DNA from: Actinomycetota bacterium
Lineage (GTDB): Bacteria > Actinomycetota > Actinomycetes > S36-B12
DNA length: 7,152 nt
Reading direction: 5' to 3'
Assembly: GCA_026392575.1 (NCBI GenBank)
Contig: JAPLBU010000100.1
Span: 1-7,152, forward strand
The position numbers were made by a program, and so were the translations under genes. The notes below the pieces were generated by a model. It was given only the letters and a program-made list of their open reading frames with translations. It did not search any database and was not told the origin of the DNA. Below are positions 1-6,189 of the stretch, piece by piece; position 1 is the stretch's first letter, and each line of letters opens with the position of its first letter.

Positions 1-1037
1 TCGCCCCCGCCACGGTTCCGCGGGCAATCGCCAGCAAGCCCCGCACCATCACCGTGAGCAACCACGGCGGTCACTCCGTGGTGCTCTTCGCCAAGGGAGA
101 GCCGATCCGACGAGACCTCGCGCCCGGCAGCGCACCGGCCGTGTTCACCGGGCTCACCCCGGGCCGCACCTACACGATCGCGATCGGCGGCCAGCCGATG
201 GGCGCAGTGGTCGCCCTCGACCGCCCCGCCGCTGCATCCGGCCTGACCGTCCGCACGACCTCCACTCCCGGCGCGGTGTCGCTGACGTGGCGCCACACGG
301 CCACCCCCGCCACCGGCGGAGCAGACATCGCCTACGACGTCACCGCCACCAGCCCCACCGCACCCACGGTGCGCGCCTCGGTCACCGGCGGCCGCACGGC
401 CACCCTTTCCGATCTGGACACCGATGCCGTCTACACGTTCACGGTCACCCCGCGGAACAACGCCGGCAACGGCAAGGCCACCCGCGCCCAGATGACCCGC
501 AGCCTGGGTGGTGCGACCACCGGTCAGCGCTCCGACGCGGCACCGATCGCCGAGGCCGCGGCTGTTCCGGCAGCGGTGCCGACACCCGCCGCCGCACCGG
601 CTCCGGCCCCCGCCCCGGCCCCGCGACCCGCCACCAAGACCATCTACGTCTGCCCCGACGGCTACGCCACGGCCGGCGACCTGTGCCAGCAGAGCACCGC
701 GTACACCTTCCACACCGAGACGCTGACCAGCCCGTACACCTACCACCAGGAACAGCAGGCCAACACGATCAACGTGCCCGCCACGCACAACGGCACCGTG
801 TGGACCTGGACCTGCCCTTCGGGCTACGACTCCGGCGGCGGCCAGTGGGGCGTCGGGGTCTGCAAGGGCACGGTCACCGCGACCGTGAAGGACGCGCCGC
901 CCGCCGGCTATACCGACAACGGCTCGTCCTACGCGAAGGAGATCCAGGTCAAGGACACCCTGCCCGTCGGCTGGACCGACAACGGCACCCAGTGGATCAG
1001 GACAGCCGCCAAGGTGGCCATGGAGGTAGCCGCCTAG
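1..1037 (+). CDS. FN3-domain putative surface protein with C-terminal Cys/repeat module (5' partial)
   Basis: The frame is open from base 3, so the start lies upstream. The GTG at 54 is probably internal, because the residues before it continue the same beta-rich pattern. Residues are counted here from that GTG. Residues 1-56 look like the end of an FN3-like domain (LTPGRTYTI). Residues 58-148 form a second FN3-like domain, with a core SLTW, a Y-x-V-x-A strand and the ending VYTFTVTPRNNAG. An Ala/Pro-rich linker covers about 168-195. The C-terminal part has four cysteines (200, 211, 254, 270) in two CPxGY...C motifs, a Tyr/Thr-rich stretch between them, and two 21-residue repeats. There is no LPxTG motif or hydrophobic tail, so no sortase or C-terminal membrane anchor. 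The signal peptide, if any, is outside the window. FN3 plus linker plus Cys module suggests an exported adhesion or scaffold protein. I do not recognise the C-terminal module, and the function is unknown. Confidence 0.85.
   Translation, partial: APATVPRAIASKPRTITVSNHGGHSVVLFAKGEPIRRDLAPGSAPAVFTGLTPGRTYTIAIGGQPMGAVVALDRPAAASGLTVRTTSTPGAVSLTWRHTATPATGGADIAYDVTATSPTAPTVRASVTGGRTATLSDLDTDAVYTFTVTPRNNAGNGKATRAQMTRSLGGATTGQRSDAAPIAEAAAVPAAVPTPAAAPAPAPAPAPRPATKTIYVCPDGYATAGDLCQQSTAYTFHTETLTSPYTYHQEQQANTINVPATHNGTVWTWTCPSGYDSGGGQWGVGVCKGTVTATVKDAPPAGYTDNGSSYAKEIQVKDTLPVGWTDNGTQWIRTAAKVAMEVAA
555..638 (+). other. Ala/Pro-rich low-complexity linker
   Basis: This stretch encodes mainly Ala and Pro, including an alternating A-P run of about ten residues, and is built from near-repeats of GCC-CCG type codons. 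It separates the FN3 domain from the C-terminal Cys module. Such linkers are common in exported proteins of high-GC actinobacteria, where they act as extended spacers. The repeated bases could make its length variable between strains; that is an inference. Confidence 0.7.
882..1007 (+). repeat. Two tandem 63-bp units encoding a 21-residue V-K-D-x-x-P-x-G-[YW]-T-D-N-G repeat
   Basis: Unit 1 is 882-944 and unit 2 is 945-1007, both in frame near the C-terminus of the FN3 protein. They share the pattern V-K-D-x-x-P-x-G-[YW]-T-D-N-G-[ST]-x-[YW]-x-[KR] with a period of exactly 21 residues. At DNA level the ACCGACAACGGC core is identical, while the flanks have diverged, so this is an old duplication kept by selection on the protein rather than a recent DNA repeat. 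The aromatic and Asp-Asn-Gly content would fit a ligand-binding or beta-hairpin repeat, but no function can be assigned. Confidence 0.7.
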
Positions 1038-1056
1038 CCACCGATCGGCACGGGAA

Positions 1057-1072
1057 CGGGCTCGCGGGCCCG
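1057..1072 (+). terminator. Short GC hairpin in the gap after the FN3 gene, weak terminator candidate
   Basis: CGGGC (1057-1061) can pair with GCCCG (1068-1072) around a 6-base loop, giving five G-C pairs. No T tract follows, so it is not a canonical intrinsic terminator. It lies in the 50-bp gap 1038-1087, which also holds the palindrome CCGATCGG at 1041-1048. It could equally be chance in GC-rich DNA. No convincing -35/-10 pair is visible in the gap. Confidence 0.2.
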
Positions 1073-1075
1073 GTG

Positions 1076-1090
1076 TAGGTTCACGACGTG
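1076..1090 (+). promoter_or_regulatory. Start region of the first GT-C gene: in-frame stop, weak AGG ribosome site, GTG start
   Basis: A TAG at 1076-1078 is in frame with the following gene, so GTG at 1088 is the most upstream possible start. The only Shine-Dalgarno-like match is AGG at 1077-1079, 8 bases before the GTG, which is weak. The start codon also sits in the loop of a small inverted repeat, CACGA (1082-1086) and TCGTG (1092-1096). That might lower or tune initiation, but five base pairs is easily chance. Confidence 0.4.
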
Positions 1091-2752
1091 ATCGTGGCCT
1101 GGCACCGGACCCGCGAGCCCCTGCTCGTCCTGGCGATCACCCTGTTCACCGGCCTGCTCTCGACATCGCAGCGCTGGGCTGGCCTGGACACCCCGGATTC
1201 CTCGTTCTACGCATCCCTCGGCCTGTTCGGCGACGAGGTCAGCGACCGCGCCCCCGAGAACTCCTACTACTGGACGCGCCTGGGCTATCTCGTGCCCGTG
1301 CGGGTGCTCACGACGATCACCGGCGCCTGGCCGGGCTTCACGCTCTACCGACTGCTCCTGCTGCTCATGGTCGTCGGCGGGATCTACGTCATCATGCGCC
1401 GGTTCACCGGCATGGCCTCCGCTGCGTTCCTCACCACCATCGCGTCGCTGAGCACCGTCGTGCTGAGCTACCTCGGCAACACGTACCTGACTGGATCGGT
1501 ACTGGCCGGCACGGTCGTGCTGATCGCAGCAGCGATGTTCGACGGACGCCGCGCCGCGATCGTCGCCGGAGTGACGCTCGGCTGGCTCGTGATGGTCAAC
1601 CCGCCGGGCGTGCTGCTCGCGGGCACGCTGTGGCTGGCACTTCGGATCCACGCGCGCACGCGAATCGTCCACATCGCGATCGCCGCTACGGCCACGGTCG
1701 TGACATTCGCCGCCTTCTGGCTCATCGGCCGCGTGATGTTCCCGAAGATGGACTGGCTCGGCTCCTACGTCGACTCGAATGCCCGCCTCGACTACTCCGA
1801 TTTCGCCAGCACCGACGCCGTCTGGCTCCGCGACGTGTCGCTCATCGTGCCGGTCGCGATCCTGGTCGCCGTGTTCGTCGCCTGGCTGACCCACCGCAGC
1901 GAGCAAGCCGCCCAGCGGGCGCTGATCATCAGCCTGACGAGCATCGCGTTCATGCTGGTGTTCTCGCCGATGATGGGCGGCATCCCACTCGAGGCCCCCA
2001 TGTACCAGGCCATGCTCTGGCCACCGGCGCTCATCTCGCTCGCACTCGTGACGACTCTCGCCATGCCGGAGCGCCGCTGGACCAAGCTGCAGACCGGTGC
2101 CGGTGTGCTCGCCGTCGCGGTGGTCATCGCCACCGGACACGTCGCTCCCGGGCTGTCGCTGCTCGTCGGCTGGCTCGTCGCAACGGTGGTTGTCGCCGTG
2201 TTCCTGCTAGCCGCGTACAAGGGCACCATCGGCGCCATCGCCGGTCTGGCCCTGCTCCTGGCCGGCGGGCAGCTGCTGCAGAACTCCCGCGGCGACCTCG
2301 GCCTGTACTACCTGAGCCCCTACAACTGGGCATTCAGTACGAACCCGATCTCCGACCGGATCCACGCCGCCGTCAACACGCAGGAATGGCTCCTCGAGCA
2401 CACGACCCGGGATGACCAGATCCTGTCGTGGGTGGGCGGCGACTGGGTGAACGGCGACCGCGAGCTCTACGTCGTTGCGGGCATGCAGTTGTGGGGCGAG
2501 AACCGCGTGACCCTCGAGCCGACGCTCACCCCAGACGACATCACCCGCCTCGACACCATCAAGCCGAGTGTCGTCGCGATGTACGGGGAGTCGATGAACG
2601 ACGTGCTCGCCTTCTGGTCGAGCATCCCTGCCGTCAACAGTGCAACCGCCCCCGACTGCTACGACTTCGCGTGGGCACCCAACCCGGCAAGTGACTTCAC
2701 CGTGACGCAGGGTCATGCTTGCCTGACCCGACTGACGTGGAGCACATCATGA
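1088..2752 (+). CDS. Polytopic membrane protein, probable GT-C-fold glycosyltransferase
   Basis: The protein has 554 residues. A short basic N-terminus precedes TM1 (about 11-27). A long acidic loop follows (28-83, with D34, D37, D49 and E50), then TM2 (about 84-102) and the basic turn MRRF. By the positive-inside rule this loop lies outside the cell, where GT-C enzymes carry their catalytic Asp. About ten more hydrophobic segments follow up to residue 398. Residues 400-554 form a hydrophilic, probably extracytoplasmic domain with C524 and C545, which could form a disulfide. The expected role is transfer of a sugar from a polyprenyl-phosphate donor to a surface glycan or protein; donor and acceptor are unknown. 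The GTG start is fixed by the in-frame stop just upstream. The last codons overlap the next gene by 4 bp, so the two are probably co-translated. The family call rests on architecture rather than a named motif, so a non-enzymatic membrane protein remains possible. Confidence 0.85.
   Translation: MIVAWHRTREPLLVLAITLFTGLLSTSQRWAGLDTPDSSFYASLGLFGDEVSDRAPENSYYWTRLGYLVPVRVLTTITGAWPGFTLYRLLLLLMVVGGIYVIMRRFTGMASAAFLTTIASLSTVVLSYLGNTYLTGSVLAGTVVLIAAAMFDGRRAAIVAGVTLGWLVMVNPPGVLLAGTLWLALRIHARTRIVHIAIAATATVVTFAAFWLIGRVMFPKMDWLGSYVDSNARLDYSDFASTDAVWLRDVSLIVPVAILVAVFVAWLTHRSEQAAQRALIISLTSIAFMLVFSPMMGGIPLEAPMYQAMLWPPALISLALVTTLAMPERRWTKLQTGAGVLAVAVVIATGHVAPGLSLLVGWLVATVVVAVFLLAAYKGTIGAIAGLALLLAGGQLLQNSRGDLGLYYLSPYNWAFSTNPISDRIHAAVNTQEWLLEHTTRDDQILSWVGGDWVNGDRELYVVAGMQLWGENRVTLEPTLTPDDITRLDTIKPSVVAMYGESMNDVLAFWSSIPAVNSATAPDCYDFAWAPNPASDFTVTQGHACLTRLTWSTS
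2737..2742 (+). promoter_or_regulatory. Ribosome binding site GTGGAG deciding the start of the second GT-C gene
   Basis: GTGGAG ends 6 bases before the ATG at 2749. That ATG overlaps the TGA stop of the preceding gene (ATGA, 2749-2752), the usual arrangement for translational coupling. It favours ATG 2749 over the in-frame upstream TTG at 2719 and GTG at 2737, which would place a polar 10-residue or 4-residue extension before the natural MNGRR cytoplasmic start. Confidence 0.65.
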
Positions 2753-4929
2753 ACGGCCGTCGCATTGCCATCGAAGCCGCGATCAGTGCCGGTATCGCAT
2801 TCCTGATCTCGCTCATCGTGTTCGGGCCGCTGCTCGGAAGCCTCGACGTCGGCTGGGCCGGCGGAGACATGCTCAGCACCTACGTGAACTCCCATGCCTG
2901 GTCGGGCTTCTCGTATGCCGTGACGACGCAGTTCGGGTTCCCGCTCGGCATGAACCTCAACTACTTCCCCGGCATCGACATCACCGAGAACACGTTCGCG
3001 CACGTCGTCAATGTCGTCACCGGCACGACCTTCCTGGGCATCAACCTGCTGGTGCTGCTGTCCTTCCCGCTCGTCGCCGCGCTCGCCTATCTCGTCATCC
3101 GCATGACCGGCCTGCGCGGCCCGCTCGCCATCTCGCTGGCGGTCGCGTTCACGTTCATCCCCTTCCACTGGGGCCGCGCCCTCGGGCATACCTACCTGTC
3201 CACGCTCTACTCCGTCGTCATCGGCGTCGCCCTGATCCTCCTCATCGGCAGCGGTGCCTTCGAGCGCATGTGGCGCAGCACCTCGGGGCGCAGGCGCATC
3301 GGCCTGATCGCGATCATCGCCGTGATGTGCCTCGTCGTCGCGTGGACGGGTGTCTACTACGTCGCCTTCACGCTCATCCTCGGCGCCGCCGCTCTGGTTT
3401 GGCGTATCGCCCAGCGCGCCAGCGCGAGGCAGGTCGGCATCGAGGCGATCCCGTTCGTCGGAGTCGCCGTTATGGCGGTCATCGGCTTCCTGCCGTCGCT
3501 GCTCACCGTGCGCGGCGACCCGCCCCTCGCATCGCTCGGCGACCGCATCGCAAGCGAGTCCGTGACGTATGCCGGCAACCTTGCGATGGCGATCCTGCCC
3601 ATCCCGCAGAGCTCGTTCCCCCGCGGCGGCTACTACAACGAGGCTGTGCTCCGGGCCTTCGCCGAGGCGCCCTACGGCGAGAGCAACGTCATCACGAACT
3701 ACGGCACCTGGGTCACGGCAGCAGCGCTGCTGACCCTCGTGGTCGGTCTGGTGCGGCACTCCCGCCGCGCCGAGCCCGTAGCTCCGGCGAACGCCCGGGT
3801 GACCCTTGGCTTCATCACCTACCTCACCGTCGTCACCGTGTTGTTCTTCGTGCCATGGGGACTGAACTTCCTGTTCGCCGACCTCGTCACCGCGCAGATC
3901 CGCGGCTGGAACCGGCTCCTTCCCGTGCTGCTCCTGCTGTTCCTCCTCGGTGCCGCTGCCGTCCTGCACCGCACGCGGATCGAGCGCCGGTGGGCGATCG
4001 CCATCCCGGTTGCCCTCGTCGTGCTCGGCCTCACAGCAGTCGACTCCGTCTACCCGTTCAAGGCGGCCTACGCCGGCAGCGTCGCCGAGGCCGGCGAGGC
4101 AACGCAGGCCGCGCGCGCGTACGCGAGTGCCGTCAACACCGCCATCCCGCAGGACTGCGGTGTCCTGCAGCTTCCGTATATGGCCTACCCCGAGCACGGG
4201 GTCGAGCGCGGCATCAACGACTACGACCACTTCTGGACATCGATCACCAACCCGGGCAAGCAGTGGAGCTACGGGTCGGTGAAGTTCACCGATGCCAGCA
4301 CGTGGGCCGCCCAGCTGCCGCAGGTGCCGACGGACGAGCAGGTTGCCCTGCTGCGCGCCGCCGGATTCTGCGCGATCCACCTCGACACCCGCGGATACAT
4401 CAGCGAGGTGCTCGCTCCCGTCGCCGACGACCTCACCGCGCGCTTCGGTGCCCCGGTCGCCACCGGATTCGACGGTGCCTGGCAGCTCTACGACATCACC
4501 GCCGCCTCCCCCGCCGATGCCGCCACCACCGAGGCCTTCCTGCACCAGCCGTTCATCTCCGTCGACTACGAGCAGGTCACCCCGCGCGAGACCGCCCTGC
4601 AGTCCTCGTGGTGGTGGGCACGCACGCCGTCAGCCGAGTTCGGCCTCACCCCCACCGGCCCCGAGCATCCGCTCACGCAGGTGTCAGGCGCACTCGCGGC
4701 ACCGGAGTGCGGCGCGCTGCCCGTCACGGTCACCCTGACGGCAGGGGAGCAGAGTGTCAGCACCACCGTCATTGCCCGCCCGAACCAGCCGGCACCGTTC
4801 GCCCTCGCGCTCGATACCCCCTCCGCGGAGGCTGGCGTGCTTACGGTCGACACTCCCGGCGAAGGCTGCCCGGTGGATGCGAGCGGTGAGCGGCGATTCG
4901 CCCAGGTGCGCGACCTCACGCCGCGCTAG
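2749..4929 (+). CDS. Large polytopic membrane glycosyltransferase-like protein (GT-C type) with extracytoplasmic C-terminal domain
   Basis: The protein has 726 residues from ATG 2749. The MNGRR start and TM1 (about 8-30) are followed by an outside loop with GGD at 38-40 and the segment FPLGMNLNYFPG (64-75). A GD in the first loop followed by a 'PlG...fPg' stretch is what I recall from large bacterial proteins annotated as sugar or phosphoglycerol transferases, and D40 is the candidate catalytic residue. About ten more membrane segments reach residue 432, including IRGWNR (384-389) just before one of them. The outer domain (about 435-726) carries QLPYMAYPE (474-482), WSYGSVK (506-512) and GFCAIHLDTRGY (539-550), which resemble the conserved 'WSYGAMKG' and 'GFDGIYID.GY' signatures of the same families, again from memory. 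Residues 600-726 look beta-rich. Cysteines 470, 541, 654 and 707 could pair outside the cell. It is coupled to the preceding gene. Lipid-linked sugar transfer is likely; the substrate is unknown. Confidence 0.87.
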   Translation: MNGRRIAIEAAISAGIAFLISLIVFGPLLGSLDVGWAGGDMLSTYVNSHAWSGFSYAVTTQFGFPLGMNLNYFPGIDITENTFAHVVNVVTGTTFLGINLLVLLSFPLVAALAYLVIRMTGLRGPLAISLAVAFTFIPFHWGRALGHTYLSTLYSVVIGVALILLIGSGAFERMWRSTSGRRRIGLIAIIAVMCLVVAWTGVYYVAFTLILGAAALVWRIAQRASARQVGIEAIPFVGVAVMAVIGFLPSLLTVRGDPPLASLGDRIASESVTYAGNLAMAILPIPQSSFPRGGYYNEAVLRAFAEAPYGESNVITNYGTWVTAAALLTLVVGLVRHSRRAEPVAPANARVTLGFITYLTVVTVLFFVPWGLNFLFADLVTAQIRGWNRLLPVLLLLFLLGAAAVLHRTRIERRWAIAIPVALVVLGLTAVDSVYPFKAAYAGSVAEAGEATQAARAYASAVNTAIPQDCGVLQLPYMAYPEHGVERGINDYDHFWTSITNPGKQWSYGSVKFTDASTWAAQLPQVPTDEQVALLRAAGFCAIHLDTRGYISEVLAPVADDLTARFGAPVATGFDGAWQLYDITAASPADAATTEAFLHQPFISVDYEQVTPRETALQSSWWWARTPSAEFGLTPTGPEHPLTQVSGALAAPECGALPVTVTLTAGEQSVSTTVIARPNQPAPFALALDTPSAEAGVLTVDTPGEGCPVDASGERRFAQVRDLTPR

Positions 4930-4936
4930 CGGAGCG

Positions 4937-6160
4937 TCAGGCGTCCTTGAAGGGCGGAAGGCCCCGCGCGCGAAGGCCGTCCTCGATCCCGCCCCAGAAA
5001 CTCGTCACGTTGATCGCCCGAGCCCGGGCCTTCGCGGCTGCCTGAGCGGCCGCGAGCTTGGCCGGGTCGGCGAGGAATCGCTCCACCACGGCCGGCACAT
5101 CGGCAAGCGTGGCGAAGTAGCCGTACTCCTCCTCGGGCACCCAGAACCGATCGGTGCGGTCGACGTCATCGGTGAGGATGACGCAGCCAAGGGCCGATGC
5201 CTCGAGCACGCGCGTCTTCAACTGCTGGTACGGCCCGGCACTCGACTGTGAGAAGTTCAGCACCAGGTTGCTCTGGGCGAGGGCGAGCATGTAGTCGAGC
5301 CAGCTCGGCTGGTTGGCGCGCAGGTCGCCGGTCAGGTCGGAGGGATTGTCGTCGCCGCGATGGGGATTGACCGCCACCCGCACACCGAGAGCCCGCAAAT
5401 CGTCGAGCATCTCAATGCGGTACGGATACAGCACCCCGATGAAGGCCACGTCGTAGATCTTCGAGAGTCCAGCGGAATGCTCATCAATCACAGCGAGTGT
5501 CTCATTGGATACCGGCATGTTTACCGGGCCGACTTCGACGCGACCGCGCTTCATCACGCCGTCCATCGGAATGCAGATATCGACGAGCACGAAGCGCGAA
5601 GAGATCCGGGCCAGTCGACGAGCGGCGAAGGTGATGTAGCGGAAGGACGAATCGGTCACGACCCCGAGCAGCACCCCATCCCATCGGGTGCTCAACTGTG
5701 ACCACAGGGTGTCCCAGGTTTGCGAGGCGCCACTCGAGTTGGGGTCGGATTCGACCTGGCCGATCACATGCGTTGCCTCGGACGAGATGAGGAAGCGGAT
5801 CAGTCGTTGGTGCCAGGCAGCTGGAGACTCCGCTGCGTCAACGCCGAAGATCGTGACCTTGTCCGCGCCCGCGTATTCGCGCGCCGCCTGCGCGATCTCA
5901 TAGAAGAAGTTGCCACCAGCGGGCTTCCACGTGGGTGCGTCGGGACCGATCTGCGGGACAACAACCAGGTGGCTCGGTCGACCCTTGGTCGTGAAAATGG
6001 GCACATCCGACAGGGCGCTGGCATAGCCACCAGTCTCGATCTCGGCGCGCATCTCACGATCGCGCTTGCGATTCAGGATCGCCTCATCCAGACCCGGATA
6101 GATACGGGATGCCAGGGAGCCGATCTTTGCCCGCGTCGTCAACTCCGGGGACACCGCCAC
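4937..6160 (-). CDS. Cytoplasmic glycosyltransferase, GT-B-like, glycosyl transferase group 1 type C-terminus
   Basis: The protein has 407 residues, no signal peptide and no membrane segment. The N-terminal half (about 60-200) alternates strands and helices, with LVVVPQIG, KVTIFGVDA and VLLGVVTD as likely Rossmann strands. A second Rossmann-like domain begins at about 236 (YDVAFIGVLYPYR). It contains SNLVLNFSQS (297-306) and KTRVLEASALGCVILTDD (315-332). The K-x-R-x-x-E-x-x-x-x-G pattern is typical of the nucleotide-sugar binding region of GT-B glycosyltransferases, and VPEEEYGYF after it is also usual. It should add a sugar from a nucleotide donor to a growing glycan or glycolipid; the specific sugar is not readable. 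GTG 6160 is the first possible start after an in-frame TAG (6170-6172), but no clear Shine-Dalgarno precedes it. GTG at 6154 is an alternative that would remove two residues. It follows the minus-strand membrane gene by 29 bp and probably shares its transcript. Confidence 0.88.
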   Translation of the reverse strand: MAVSPELTTRAKIGSLASRIYPGLDEAILNRKRDREMRAEIETGGYASALSDVPIFTTKGRPSHLVVVPQIGPDAPTWKPAGGNFFYEIAQAAREYAGADKVTIFGVDAAESPAAWHQRLIRFLISSEATHVIGQVESDPNSSGASQTWDTLWSQLSTRWDGVLLGVVTDSSFRYITFAARRLARISSRFVLVDICIPMDGVMKRGRVEVGPVNMPVSNETLAVIDEHSAGLSKIYDVAFIGVLYPYRIEMLDDLRALGVRVAVNPHRGDDNPSDLTGDLRANQPSWLDYMLALAQSNLVLNFSQSSAGPYQQLKTRVLEASALGCVILTDDVDRTDRFWVPEEEYGYFATLADVPAVVERFLADPAKLAAAQAAAKARARAINVTSFWGGIEDGLRARGLPPFKDA

Positions 6161-6189
6161 GTGTTCAGGCTACCGCTGGTCACGATGCG

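Noticed and set aside
54..56. GTG as the true start of the FN3 protein
   Set aside because: The frame is open to the window edge, the upstream residues fit the same domain, and there is no ribosome site or signal peptide after this codon.
590..635. GCC/CCG-rich run as a DNA regulatory or CRISPR-like repeat
   Set aside because: It is in frame and encodes a normal Ala/Pro linker. There are no spaced identical units.
1034..2140. 368-residue minus-strand open frame antisense to the first GT-C gene
   Set aside because: Same charged, low-complexity composition. It only mirrors the codon bias of the real gene and has no recognisable motif.
2713..4545. 610-residue minus-strand open frame antisense to the second GT-C gene
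   Set aside because: Its translation is dominated by Asp, Glu, Arg, Gly and His with no domain pattern, as expected for the antisense frame of a high-GC gene with biased third positions. The plus-strand protein has clear helices and motifs.
3270..4889. 539-residue plus-strand frame inside the second GT-C gene
   Set aside because: Arg/Pro/His-rich out-of-frame shadow, with no hydrophobic segments or domain.
4942..4956. Stem CGTCC/GGGCG as a terminator for either operon
   Set aside because: Five pairs including one G-U, no T tract, and it lies inside the coding end of the GT-B gene.
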